64,000 nt of DNA from Platerodrilus igneus. Its lineage: Eukaryota > Arthropoda > Insecta > Coleoptera > Lycidae. The translations under genes were made by a program, and so were the position numbers. Of the stretch, positions 43,187 to 54,173 are shown in pieces. The notes beneath the pieces were generated by a model. That model had not been told where the DNA came from. It made no database searches and saw nothing but the letters and a program-made list of their open reading frames with translations. Where the stretch lies: the NCBI GenBank assembly GCA_036346225.1, contig JARFIW010001366.1, positions 434,001 to 498,000 of the forward strand, given 5' to 3'. Position 1 is the stretch's first letter. Every line of letters begins with the position of its first letter.

Positions 43187-44128
43187 ATGTTAGTTGCTCA
43201 ATCAAAAGTGAAAGAGGATATAGTAAATGAACTTCATAAACCAGCAAGAATAAATTTCAAGAGACGCAAAGTGATAGTAAAAGGTTTAAATGACCTTCTT
43301 CAGACCGATTTGATTGAAATTCTACCATATTCGCAAACAAACAAAAGATTTAAATACATTTTAGTAGTTATTGATTGTTTCTCCAAATACGTATGGGCTG
43401 TACCACTTAAAAGTAAAACGGGTATTGATGTTACTGCTGCAATGAACACAATTTTAAATAAATTTAAAAATCCTCCAAGAAATTTGCAGTCTGATTTTGG
43501 TAAAGAATATTATAACAAACACTTTCAATCCTTAATGCGGACATATGGCATAAACCATTGTAGTGTTTTTTCTACAAAGAAAGCATGCATTGTGGAACGT
43601 GTAATTAGAACTTTAAAGGGAAAAATGTGGCGCTTGTTTAACTTGAACGGTTCTTACAATTGGATAAAAAATTTAAGCGATATTGTGAAACAATACAACA
43701 ATACAGTTCACAATACTATCGGAGTCAAACCTGTAAAAGTTGATAAATCAATTGAAAAAACTATTCTTAAATCATCATTTACCCACATCAAACTTGCAAC
43801 CAAAATACCAAAATATTCAATTAAAGACAGTGTGAGGATTAGTAAACACAGGGAAGCATTTACGAAAGGTTACACGCCAAACTGGTCAAATGAAATTTTT
43901 AAGATTAAAAAGGTAAACGTAACCAATCCGACGACATATATATTAGAAGATCAAGACGAGAAAGAAATCAAAGGTGCATTTTATGAAACGGAGTTGCAAA
44001 AAGTTAAACATCCAGGAATTTAATTGGTAGAAAAAGTCCTAAGAAAGAGTGGAAATAAAGTATTTTTAAAATGGTTAGGCTTCTCTAACGTACACAATAG
44101 CTGGATCGATAAAAATAATGTTTGCTAG
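43187..44128 (+). pseudogene. int: Polinton retroviral-type integrase with chromodomain; premature stop
   Basis: Inserts the element and makes the 6-bp duplication. The N-terminal ELHKPARINFKRRKVIVKGL leads into the catalytic core: D in LLQTDLIEI, D in LQSDFGKEYYN, E in CIVERVIRTLKGK (about residues 43, 102, 145). The C-terminal SRC-like and basic region ends at TAA 44021-44023. The same frame then continues as a chromodomain (LVEKVLRKSGNKVFLKWLGF, NSWIDKNNV) to TAG at 44128. One sense-to-stop change therefore removes the 35-residue chromodomain, which is thought to target chromatin. Otherwise intact. Confidence 0.9.
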
Positions 44129-44317
44129 AAGTTGTTATAATAATAGTTAATAAGGCTAACATTGTAAAATTATATTAAAATAAATAATACAAACAAATCT
44201 TTCTATTGTTTTTATTATTATAAAGGAATTTTGTAAGGCTAACATTGTAAAATTATATTAAAATAAATAATACAAACAAAATCTTTCTATTGTTTTTATT
44301 ATTATCAAGCCATTCTT
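44129..44317. repeat. tandem 70-bp duplication between integrase and last gene
   Basis: AAGGCTAACATTGTAAAATT and its AT-rich continuation through TTTCTATTGTTTTTATTATT occur twice in tandem (about 44151-44222 and 44235-44306). It contains AATAAA words that may serve both convergent genes. Confidence 0.85.
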
Positions 44318-44851
44318 TTAATAAAAGGTATTTTGTTTTGCACATTGCAGATTGTTATTGCTGTGTTTACAACAATGTATGTTATATTTTAAACGATTGT
44401 TGATTTTTAACTCCGATAGCTTAGGACAACCTAGTGCAAGCATATCAGTTACAAAGTTTTGCATTATATATGTTTCAATCAATTTCTTCTTTTCTAGACC
44501 CTTCACAAATACTTCTTCACCGGGTCGGATAATTTGCTTCAAATAAAGCGCTATATATGTTGACACCATTCCAGCCGTTGAAGATTCATCCCAAGAAAGA
44601 CCATGAATATTCCTTGTCACCCAGTCATTATGTTTTATATGATCTTGACTCAAACAACTAGACTGCATTGGCAGTTTAAAAATTTGATGCCAAACATCAC
44701 CTAACAACAAGTCCAAAACCGCAATTTCTTTGCACACATGTTTGTATGTTAATATATGCAGTAAACTTCGACTAATTAAATTAATATTAGGAGCAATCTC
44801 CTTATATAGCAGATTACCACCATCTGCGTACTTTGCCAACCCACTTTTCAA
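44318..44851 (-). CDS. terminal Polinton gene, function unknown, start unresolved
   Basis: 177-codon open frame whose first 27 codons lie within the right inverted repeat. Residues from about 30 on are protein-like (Leu-rich, DLLLGDVWHQIFKL, then WDESSTAGMVSTYIALYLKQ and a Cys/His/Asn-rich tail). The inward TATA box (44801-44808) would start transcription near 44775, after the TTG that opens the frame. The first in-frame ATG is at 44668, giving 117 residues. An ATG near 44730 is out of frame, so a frameshift may hide the true start. No family recognised. Convergent with the integrase. Confidence 0.5.
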   Translation of the reverse strand: MKSGLAKYADGGNLLYKEIAPNINLISRSLLHILTYKHVCKEIAVLDLLLGDVWHQIFKLPMQSSCLSQDHIKHNDWVTRNIHGLSWDESSTAGMVSTYIALYLKQIIRPGEEVFVKGLEKKKLIETYIMQNFVTDMLALGCPKLSELKINNRLKYNIHCCKHSNNNLQCAKQNTFY

Positions 44852-45771
44852 CCTATCACAAGAGTGAACACATTTTGAATTGAAACCGGCCCATGTGTGT
44901 ATTTGCAGCCTCTAAACATAAATCAGAATCCACTTTAATTAAACACAATTGACTTGAATGCAATATTTTCATCTGTCATACTTTATAACTTCTAGCTAGA
45001 AAACCAAATTCAAAACATATACACACATTTTCTCTGCACTTACATTTTCAATATACGTGTGTTCCATTGAAAGTAATATAAAGCCGATCCTAATTCAAAA
45101 CGTGCCTACAAGTATTTTACATTTGAAAAGAATTCAGGTTTTCACATTTTTACATTAAAAGTATATAACGCCGATCCTAATTCAAAACGGTGCACGTGTT
45201 AAACACAATTGACTTGAATGCGATATTTTTTGCATCTGTCATACTTTATAACTTCTAACTAGAAAACCAAATTCAAAACAGCTACACACATTTTCTCTGC
45301 ACTTACATTTTTCAACATACGTGTGTTACATTGAAAGTAATATAAAGCCGATCCTAATTCAAAACGTGCCCACAAGTATTTTACATTTGAAAAGAATTCA
45401 GGTTTTCACATTTTACATTAAAAGTATATAACGCCGATCCTAATTCAAAACGGTGCACGTCTAACTTCTCGATAGAAAACCGAATTCAAAACAGCTACAC
45501 ACATTCTTCTCTGCACTTTTCAACATACGTGTGTGTTTCATTGAAAGTAATATAAAGCCGATCCTAATTCAAAACGTGCCCACAAGCATTTTACATTGAA
45601 AGTATAGAAGAATTCATGTTTTCACAACTATTTTACATTGAAATGTTTTCACGACTATTTTACATTGAAATCATATAGGGCCGATCCTAATTCAAAACGA
45701 TTCAGCCGTATTCTACACATGGAAAATACGTCTGTCGCGTTTTGAAGTAGGACCGGCTCTACCTCACTACT
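44770..45771 (-). repeat. right terminal inverted repeat of Polinton A
   Basis: Reverse complement of 29893-30893, with the same six iterated motifs, terminal foldback and inward TATA box. Differences from the left copy are few and mostly in A/T runs. Confidence 0.95.
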
Positions 45772-45777
45772 ATCCAG
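45772..45777. repeat. 6-bp target-site duplication, right
   Basis: ATCCAG, identical to 29887-29892. Confidence 0.95.
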
Positions 45778-46095
45778 GATGACAAAAAAGGTCACTTCTG
45801 TTGGATCAAGGATTTGGGACGTCTGGTCGGTAAACAGTTATCAAAAGATTGCTTACATAAATGGATTTGCGATGGATGTTTATTCTTTTTTCCGACTGAG
45901 ACTGCCTTGACCAGGCATACTGAGCGGGACTGTAACCATGTCGTAACCCAAATGCCCACCGTCTTCAACAACATTTTGGAATTTTCGAGCATCCAAAAAC
46001 AAATGCAAGTCCCATTCGTTATTTATGCCGACTTTGAATCGCTCCTACAGCCCTACAGTTTTGCAACGCCTGACCCCTCCACGTCATCTACAACA
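45772..46095 (+). pseudogene. polB: Polinton B DNA polymerase, continuation after element A
   Basis: The frame resumes directly at the duplicated ATCCAG in the same phase as the left part. It encodes CWIKDLGRLVGKQLSKD, a zinc finger (Cys-Asp-Gly-Cys ... His-Thr-Glu-Arg-Asp-Cys) and the exonuclease motif FVIYADFESLLQP. The homology then ends near 46095, where rearranged copy C begins. The exonuclease II/III and polymerase domains of B are missing, so B was broken at least twice. Confidence 0.85.
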
Positions 46096-46129
46096 CCGCT
46101 CCAACTGCATACCCCTTATAGCTGAGCAT

Positions 46130-46664
46130 ATTTCATCAAATGCAGCTACAATAAAAGCTAAAGTAAAACTTGGTATGGGTGCCTGTACATCACTAAGAAC
46201 AAAAAAAATTATCAATACAATAAGAAAACTGATAAAGAAACGTAAAATAAGAAGTACGCTAGGTATTAAAGGTATTATCAAACAAGCACGTACAGCTTTA
46301 AAAAGGGCTAATGCATCTATTATGGATGCAATCAACATAGCAAATAAGGCCGCCAATACAGCAAAACAAAAAAAGCATATTAAATCAGCTCGTATTATAT
46401 CAATTCCTAAAACAGGTGGTTTTCTACCACTAATACCAATTTTTGCAAGCCTAAGCGCGTTTGGTACTCTTACTGGAGGTGCAGCTGCTGTTGCAAAAGC
46501 AGTTTTAGATACTAAAATAGCTAAGGAACAACTAGGGAAAAAAACAACGTCATAACAAGGCAATGGAGGACATTGCAGTCGGAAACGGCGTGTACATCAA
46601 ACCTTATAAAAAAGGTTTCGGTCTTTTTTTAGCCCCTGCAAAACCTCAAAGGAACGCAACTTGA
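46130..46664 (+). pseudogene. copy C phospholipase-like virion protein, N-terminus missing
   Basis: Begins inside the basic region (KLGMGACTSLRTK), so the phospholipase domain (residues 1-100 of the A protein) is absent. The Gly/Ala-rich hydrophobic segment is retained. A one-base change near 46538 shifts the frame before the conserved tail (KPYKKGFGLFLAP), which ends at TGA 46662-46664. Confidence 0.85.
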
Positions 46665-47021
46665 TTTTAGCGAATTGAGCACTGAGCAATCTAGAATTAA
46701 TAGAGTTTGTTAGGCAATTAGAAGTACCTTATTTCCGTGGAATGTTCATGAGAAACAATCTTCCCAAGAAAGATAATTTAAAAGAATGTGGTATAATTAA
46801 TTTAGATGGAATAGAAGGTTTAGGCACGCATTGGACCTTAAAAAGTACGGCAGTAGCGCTATTTACTATAACAGCTACGGAAACCTGCGACCGCCAACAG
46901 AATTGATAAGTTATTTGAATAGCGGAGTAAATGTAAAATTCTTTATAACTTTAACGAAGAACAATCGTACGGTACTGTATTTTACGGACATTTATGCTTA
47001 CAATTTCCAAGCAGTACATAA
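46661..47021 (+). pseudogene. pro: copy C adenain-like protease, catalytic residues lost
   Basis: His motif GLGTHW is kept. The Asp motif has become YYNSYGNLRPP (Asp to Asn), and the Cys motif reads VFYGHLCLQF (catalytic Cys to Tyr). The frame changes before the Cys block at the same place as in copy A. It also has stops near its start. Non-functional. Confidence 0.8.
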
Positions 47022-47040
47022 AACTGCGTATGAAGTTGTC

Positions 47041-47778
47041 ATGTCGTACACTTTTACTCTAAAGGGAAACACTTCAGTTTTAACAAGCAACTTTAATCCG
47101 CCTATAAACTTGGATAATGATTCGGAGTACGTATTAGGATTAACAAATTTTGAGTTTTATAACACAATTCCAAAATTGAAAAAGGAATGAATAATAAATT
47201 TTATTATGGATCTAATTGAGAATTTATAGAAATACCTGAAGGTGCTTATGAGATTAGAGAAATTAATAAATATCTTCAAGAAGCTTTAGGCGATAAAAGA
47301 TGGCGTGGTCGTATGGAACAATCACGAAGCGCTAGAAAGACGCCAGTGTATATAGAAATTACAGCTGACAATAATACACTTAAATGTAGTATTAAATGTA
47401 GTAAAGATGTGGATTTTACCAAAAAGGATCCAATTGGTTCTTTAGTCGGTTTCAATCCACGAAAATTGCTAGCATATGCCACGCATCAAGCAGACTACGC
47501 GATCAACATTTGTAAAGTGAATGCAGTTTTAATCGATTGTAATATTGCAAGTGGATCCTATTTAAATAGTAAACCAGCACACGTAATACATGAATTTCTC
47601 CTCAAGTACCTGCAGGTTTTAAAATTGTCGAGTGCCCACCTACGATTATATATCTACCAATCAGGTCACGTATAATAAATGAAATAATAGTTAGTGTTAG
47701 ATCAAGATGGAAATTTAGTTAATTTCAGAAGAGAACTGCTAACTGTAAAGTTGCATTTAAAAAAAATGTGGAATAGCC
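47041..47778 (+). pseudogene. copy C penton-like minor capsid protein
   Basis: Same block order as the A copy (NLDNDSEYVLGLTNFE, IPEGAYEIREINKYLQ, KVNAVLIDCNIASGSYLN, HVIHEF, then NFR-E-LTVKLHLK). Stops and frame changes lie near 47187, 47218, 47585 and 47690. The start ATG corresponds to that of A. Confidence 0.7.
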
Positions 47779-47931
47779 ATGGGTATTAAGTATAATGCAC
47801 GCAACATGTCAAGATTTGCTATAAATGCTGGAAATTTCAAAGCAATCGACACTTGATTGATTGATTCAAGACCGTTAACAACACAAAACCGGCAGTTTCT
47901 ACAATCGTTAGGACTGCATTTATTTAATTAA
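47779..47931 (+). pseudogene. copy C 50-residue small protein with stop
   Basis: Same length and position as 38647-38799 in A. One CGA codon is TGA, in a segment where both copies otherwise align without gaps. Confidence 0.6.
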
Positions 47932-47939
47932 AAAGTAGA

Positions 47940-49138
47940 ATGAATAGTGAAATACTGAGTGTGCGTGAAAAAGTTTACTTTGACAATGCAATTGTTAATA
48001 TTGAAAAATATACTCATCAGCCTTATGCTAACACATCTTTAAACAATAATAATGAAATTCGAATCCCTATACAACAACAAGATGTATACAACTTACCATC
48101 AAAGAGTATGCTGTTCATAGACGGCAAATTAATTAAAACAGATGGAACGCCGTCTCAGACAGCAAAGTTTGTAAATAATGGGGTTTTGCTGCTTTTTGAT
48201 GAAATTAGATATGAGATTGGTGGTGTCATTGTAGATCGTGTTCGGAATCCTGGATTAACGTCTATAATGAAGGGATATGTTTCATATAATAGCAATCAAA
48301 GTAAACATTTACAAAACGCTGGGTGGTTTCCTATGGATGATTCGCTAATAGTTGATGCCAATGAGAATTTTAACGTTGCTATATACCTTTCAATGGTTCT
48401 CGGATTATGCGAAGATTTAAAAAAAATTATTTTAAACCTCCGCCATGAGATAGTTTTACTATGTTCTAGTTTTGATACTAATGCTATAATTAATCCAACA
48501 CTCGATGAAGAAATAAAAGTTGTTTTAAACAAAGTTTTATGGAAAATGCTGCATGCAGCCGTTGATGATACTCAGAGAATTAATTTAATAGAATGCGTTG
48601 CACAAAATCAGGATTTGCATATTCCGTTTAGAAGATGGGAGTTGCATGAATATCAACTTCCACAAAAACGCAACGTCATACATGGAACATTAAAACAACA
48701 ACACAATTAGATAAACCAAGATTTGTGATTGTTGGTTTCCAAACCAACCGAAAAAATAGATACATAAGTAACTACAGTCGTTTCGATCATTGCTACTTAA
48801 CCAACATGAAACTATATTTAAATTCAGAAATTTTCCCGTACGATAACTTAAATTTGAAGTTCGAGAATAAACAGACGGCGTTGTTGTATGAGATGTATGC
48901 CCAGTTTCAGCAATTATACTACGAAAAGGAAAATGAGCCAGTGTTTAATCCTGAAGATTTACGAAGTATTGCGCTATTAGTAGTCATAGATTGTTCTAGA
49001 CAAAACGAAGCGTTAAAATCTGATGCTGTCAATATTAGATTAGAATTTGATACTAGCAGAAACGTTTTGCCAAATACGTCTTGTCATGATAAGATAGTCA
49101 AATACAATCCGCTCTCAAACAGCATAAGAATATTATAA
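47940..49138 (+). pseudogene. mcp: copy C major capsid protein, one frame change
   Basis: Better preserved than A: a continuous 256-residue N-terminal part from ATG 47940 (DVYNLPSKSMLFIDGKL, LLLFDEIRYEIGGVIVDRV, KGYVSYNSNQSKHLQNAGW), then a shift near 48708. The C-terminal 137 residues run from 48725 to TAA 49138. A short in-frame deletion removes four residues near the end (NTSC-H-DK). About 400 residues in total. It is useful as a reference for placing the frame breaks in A. Confidence 0.85.
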
Positions 49139-49224
49139 TTACTTTATTACTATACCCTTACAAATTATGAAAAAAAAAACAAATCATTTAGCAATCACAG
49201 TTTATTTATTATTATTTTACATGT

Positions 49225-49571
49225 TCAGGCGCCAAAGGTAAGTCACTGTAAATTTCATGTAAAGATACTGGGTAGTGGTAATTGCATTCAAAAATATATC
49301 CTACATCAGAATCATCGACAATATTAAGTAACGTCTAAACGTACTATTTCTGGACTGGTGCCATCTAAAAAAATTCAAATTCTCCATATGGAAGATATTC
49401 AGACATTGCAGTCCCATATAAATTATTAACATCAAAATGCATTAAATATTTAGAATTAATATTCTGTCTTATTATGCAATTGGAATTGTATCGTAATACT
49501 GAATCAAAATGTGAATAGCTGTAAAGTCCGAAACGGGAACAAACGTTGAACACACTCTTTAAGCAGATCAT
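49225..49571 (-). pseudogene. polB: copy C polymerase B fragment (motif A region)
   Basis: The minus strand encodes [20 protein letters not shown] (motif A) followed by the block corresponding to A 35880-36008. 49530-49560 on the same strand matches the N-terminal CSTFVPVPDF region of A after a large deletion. Only disconnected fragments remain. Confidence 0.75.
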
Positions 49572-50480
49572 GATTGTTTATATTTACCTTCGAGTGTAGC
49601 ACTTCCCTGTTAACTTTAAAATATCACTACTAACTTCGGTCACTAGCTAAATTACTTTATAATTAATATCTGTAGAGATTTATTGACTGTTTATACATAA
49701 ATATGTTCTGATGTAAGCAAATAGCTATAAAATTAGACATATGCAATTTTTCTGAAAATAAAGCAAATTTGAAATCTTGCTGATAACTATATAAAAATGC
49801 ATATTTGCAATTTGTTTTCAGACAATGAATCAAATTCATTATGTTGCTAAGAGCACCATTATTTTTGCTTACATACTGTTTTTTTCTATTCATTTCTGTA
49901 TTGAAACGGTACTGACACTTTAGAAAAAAATTACAAATTTGCATCGTTTTCTAAAAAAACTGCAAATGAAAATTTTATATATGCGGCTATCTAATTATTC
50001 TAATATAAAAGACAGTATGTAAGCAAAAAAAATTATGCTCTCGGCAAAAAAAATACCGATAACGATCAACATTGCATTCTTTGAGCCTTGGTTACTGCTT
50101 TACAAAATCTTCATAGAGTATCTAGCTATCAACTTTTTTTTTGAATCAGTATTACGCTAAATCCCATTCGTTTTCAATTGCAGTGAAAGAAATAAAAAAA
50201 TTTGGAAGCTCAACAATCTCGCAATTAACCTATATTGCATAGAAAATATTAAAAAATACGCCCATTTTTTTTGTTTAAGTGAAAAAATGGAACCCATTAA
50301 TCTGATGTTGCGTTTCTTGTTTCATGCCATCCTGTAAATGGAATATGCAAATCGTGATTCTGTTCAACGCATGGCATTCACCATAAAACTTTGTTTAAAA
50401 CAACTCATTTCTTCATCAGGTGTAGGATTAATTATAGTACGTAGTAAAACTAACTCATGGTGGAGGTTTCAAGAAATTTT

Positions 50481-50999
50481 TTTTTAAGTTTAACCAAGGC
50501 ATACAGTAAAATAAAAAACCCTAAGTTAGTTAAATTTTGTCTAAAATAATGCGATGCAAATGTCCCTTAACTAATACAGTAATATTAAATAAGTTTTAGA
50601 TTATTGGCGACATAATATATATATATATATATATATATATTACTCAAATTTAGACCAGAGTAGAAAATTAATTAACGACATCAAATAATTTTAATCACCC
50701 TGTATAAAGAAAGAAATAAGAATTACGTGCGAAATTTATATTAATTAATTCAATTTTTAAGTAACAAGTATTAAACAAAGTGTACAAATAATAATTAATA
50801 TTTAATTGGTAATCGCTAAAAATTAAAGGGTAGAAGTCAATGCCATTCATTATTATTTTAAGTGGAGTTAATTGAACCATTGGTAATATATAATAAGCAT
50901 AAAAGCTCGTAGAATTATATTAAAACGTTCATTAGAAGCACACACCTGCAAACTTTTAAATGTCAAATTCTAATAAATTTGAATAGATAAACATGCAGC
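50481..50999. other. gene-free stretch
   Basis: AT-rich with a TA microsatellite at about 50617-50641. No gene. It separates the Polinton nest from the Gypsy nest. Confidence 0.5.
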
Positions 51000-52550
51000 T
51001 TCTGCGTATATTGCAAACGGTCGGATGTTTTAGCAGGAAATGCTAGATGAAGGGTTATTTTACTCAAGTAGGAATCCACGTGGATTTAAATAGCAGATAG
51101 TAAAGAATATCGATTTGTACCACTCAGACCAGGATAGAAAAGGATGGATAAAACGCGTAAAGCAGAGACACTGATAATAAAGGCGTAATTTACGAAGCTT
51201 CACTAAGGCTACGATTGGTTAAAATAAGATGCAAACATGAGAGGGGAAAGCATATCAGTTGGTGTGTAAAATTAATTAGTTGTTCTCGGACGTGTTTGCG
51301 AGCCGTGTGGAAAATTCTTAGATTTTCAAATTGGACGTGTGCAAATTTTAGTAAAATCGCTGTGCCGGACTGTCAAAAGGGAAAAGAGAATTGCGGGACA
51401 AATTCGACGTGCAAGCGGGTCATTATATAAACCCGTGTTTATAAGAGTTTCGTTCTCTTATATTTTTTGATTATTCGATACTTTAAGTAGAATACGTGAT
51501 GATTAAGTGCTACAATAAAAGTTATTAGTACACTTAGAAAAGATACAAGGTAATAAAGTCTAGTTATATTTGCGAGTATTACTGTACCAATTATCCAAAT
51601 TAGTAGCGATAAATAAATACATTAAAGTATGCAGTTTTTAGTATAGCGTGAACGAATTATGAATTTCTTTGCTATTTTGTTCGGGAGTGAGTAATCAAGT
51701 GTTATTCGTAACGTGATTGGATCTACAAAACAAGATTTAGATATACATAGATGCGTTCCTGAGAAGCCCTGAAACTTTTTAGATGAATGGTGGTGTAGAA
51801 CAATTTTAAAAGGCGACCCGAAATCCGAGGACGTAAACATAAACCAGCTGGAATGGTGGGATGAGCAAGTCCGATGTACATTGAAGCCACGAGTGCAGTA
51901 ACCTTCAGGTAAATTATGCATTTTGTTCGATCTTAGATGTTTTGGTGTGTGTTGAATATCTTTATAATTTGTTTGATAAAAAATGGACAGTAGTAAATTT
52001 GTATAAACAACAAATTTTTAGTTTTAAGGTAAAATTTTCTTGTATAAGTAGAAAGGAGTATTTATCAGGTTTATGTTTTTGATTATGATGAAAATTTGGG
52101 TCTGTCTTTGAGCTCAATTAGACTAACCTGTTTGATTAACGTAAAGGGGTGGGAGATGCTCCGTTTTATTCAGACTCAGGTCTGCAAATATTGTGAAATT
52201 AATTAGTATGCATCCTACAAGGACTCTAATTCTGGATGCAAATTAAAATGATGACAAATTTGAACTTGAAATTTTATGATACTGAAATTTATGCTGAAAT
52301 TTAATTTTGAAATTTTAATGTATTATGAATATTGATGTAAATAGAGTTAACGTTGATGTTTGTGGTAGCAATGTGTTTTTTTTTATGAATGAGGATGAAA
52401 GTTTTAACTAGGTGATCAGCCGAGGCGGAGAGAGTAAGGAGGCAATTCAACGGACAAGAGAATCAAAGCAAATCTAGGCGCCCAATTCGAGAGGCTCGAA
52501 TGTTTTTTTTTACTCTGGTGAGGCTTTTTTTGTAAGTTCCACAGCATTAT
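51000..52550 (+). repeat. probable 5' LTR and leader of Gypsy-class element 1
   Basis: Contains a promoter-like TATATAAACC at 51424-51433 and AATAAA words downstream, and ends against the primer-binding-like motif at 52552. Exact LTR ends cannot be set because the 3' LTR is not in the window. A second primer-like word (AGGCGCCCAA) lies at 52476. A coding-like stretch at 51690-51900 is noted separately. Confidence 0.45.
51692..51898 (+). other. coding-like segment within the LTR/leader region
   Basis: A frame of about 68 residues with one TGA. Its second part is DEWWCRTILKGDPKSEDVNI followed by a second Trp-Trp (LEWWDEQ), ending at TAA. Composition is protein-like and unlike random AT-rich translation. 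No family recognised. It may be a captured exon or a small retroelement protein. The reverse-strand frame over the same bases looks unnatural. Confidence 0.25.
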
Positions 52551-52573
52551 ATGGCGACCAGAACGTGAGGGCT
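52551..52573 (+). promoter_or_regulatory. primer-binding-site-like motif of Gypsy element 1
   Basis: TGGCGACCAGAACGTGAGGG starts at about 52552, the TGGCGACC form used by many insect Gypsy-class elements, about 150 bases before the gag frame. Confidence 0.55.
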
Positions 52574-52700
52574 CGAATTCCAGATAGTGTGTAACTGTTT
52601 CAGGAAACTGACGCCCTGAAATTAGGAGCTGAGTGTGAATATTTTTTGTAGGTGTGTGAAAGAAGTGTGTAGGCGTGTGTGAGGGTGAAAAGTGTGACGT

Positions 52701-54105
52701 ATGCAGAGAAAAGAGTGGCTTCGAAGTCTAGGGGTGGAAATAGGAAGCAGTGATAGTGCTTTATTTAAGACGACAGAAGCAGAAATGGAGGAAGAAGCAG
52801 GAGGTAGTAGGGATCAGTCTAAGGCGGAGTCAGGAGAAACAGGAAATGAGGCAATTTTGAGAATGCTAGAGAGGATTAACGAAGAATGAATAGAGCGAGG
52901 GAGGAGTCCAACCGAAAATTAGAACAGCTAAGCGATGAATCGAATAGAGCGAGGGAGGAGTCCAACCGAAAATTAGAGCAAATAAGCGGGAAAATTGAGC
53001 AATCTACTAAAGAATTTACAGAGTTTAAAAATAGTCTTACCGTGAAAATGGGGGAAGTAGAAAGTAGGGTTGATAGAAATGAGAAAAACATTACAGGTCT
53101 TCGACAGGAAATGGGACATTTAAGGTCCGAAGTACGTATTTTTTGTGAAGAAGAGATAAATATAAAAATGACTGAAGTAACGGACTCATGTAGGGATTAG
53201 TTAGGCAGGGTAGAATGCGAAGTTAGTAGTATTAAATACAACATGGCAAGTTTAACGGGGGATGGTCCCAGATTTTATACAGGTGGCGTATCATTGGACC
53301 AACATATGAAATTTTATGGCGATAACAGGGTAAATCCACAAATCTTTATTAATAGCGTAAGAAATCTAGTGGGAAATTTATTTGACGAACAGACTAAACT
53401 CAATACGATAAAGACTTTATTGAAAGACAATGCGGAAGCATGGTACAATTTAGTAGGACAGGACATAGACACGTATTAGGATTTGAAAACAAATTTTTAC
53501 AGCATTACTGGAGTGATCACAAACAGGATCAGATTAGGGACGACTTGATTACAGGAAAATTTAAGGGAGAATTTGCAGGTTCTAGGGAACAATATGCCAT
53601 CTGAAAATACAGTGTGGCCAAACAACTTAATCCACCATTGACGGACAGACAAATAATCAAGTACCTATCACGACATTTTGAACTGGAAATCAGACAACTC
53701 GTGGCCTTACAAAACATTACAGAACGTGAGACATTTTTAGAGTATTTACAGAGATATGACAATGTATGTGTTGGACGGACAAGAGAGATACGTGAACGAA
53801 ACATTAACACGGGTACGTTTGACAACAGGACACAGAATTTTGCGAGACGGCCTGACTATAACAGAAATTTTCGACCGAATTGGGAACGACGAGGACAGGA
53901 ATACAGAAGCAATAGTGCGACTAGGGGACCGACGCCAAGACCTAGTTACACGAGACAGAACAGTTTACCGGAAGTAAACAAGACAGTGACGAGCACGCCG
54001 AATAGAGACAGGGACACGGATATTAATACGAGGAGGACATACGCACAGGTTGTAGAAGGACAACCAGGACCAAGCACGGAAAACAGGACGAGACAGGATT
54101 TTTAG
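52701..54105 (+). pseudogene. gag: Gypsy element 1 gag (frameshifted)
   Basis: Structural protein of the particle. First segment (52701-52889) starts ATG and is acidic. The second (52886-53200) is a coiled coil containing two copies of an ARE-ESNRKLEQ unit (about 60-bp DNA repeat). The third (53243-53479) is the capsid-like MASLTGDGPRFYTGG...AEAWYNLVGQ part. The fourth (53614-54105) holds RQIIKYLSRHFE..EIRQLVAL..FLEYLQRYD, then an Arg/Asn-rich nucleic-acid-binding tail instead of a CCHC knuckle. Stops at 52889, 53200, 53479 and a shift near 53600 interrupt it. Confidence 0.75.
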
Positions 54106-54173
54106 AACGCGACAGACCACTAGATTTCTGTGTAAATGTATATGACCATCCACTTGAATTTTTCAAAATTGAG

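Larger units (their letters stand above)
29893..45771. mobile_element. complete Polinton/Maverick element A (15,879 bp)
   Basis: Begins AG and ends CT, as Polintons do. It has about 1-kb terminal inverted repeats and perfect 6-bp ATCCAG duplications. Inside are polymerase B, integrase with chromodomain, packaging ATPase, adenain-like protease, major capsid, a probable penton-like protein and a phospholipase-like virion protein. Element sizes of 15-20 kb are normal. Most large genes are frameshifted, although the inverted repeats are nearly identical. Confidence 0.95.
46130..50480. mobile_element. rearranged Polinton copy C (sister of A)
   Basis: 46130-49222 is the inverted counterpart of A 40440-37340, with the phospholipase, protease, penton-like, small and capsid genes in order. 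Beyond this, 49225-49440 matches A 36008-35790 (polymerase motif A region, inverted) and about 49530-49560 matches 34030-34003. The orientation then flips: 50045-50310 matches A 34066-34325 directly, and about 50305-50470 matches a deleted form of 37905-38160. No inverted repeats or target duplication are seen. This is a deleted and partly palindromic relic. Confidence 0.85.

Noticed and set aside
51622..51921. 99-residue minus-strand open frame
   Set aside because: His/Ser/Phe-rich composition without motif; the plus strand over the same bases gives a more protein-like translation.
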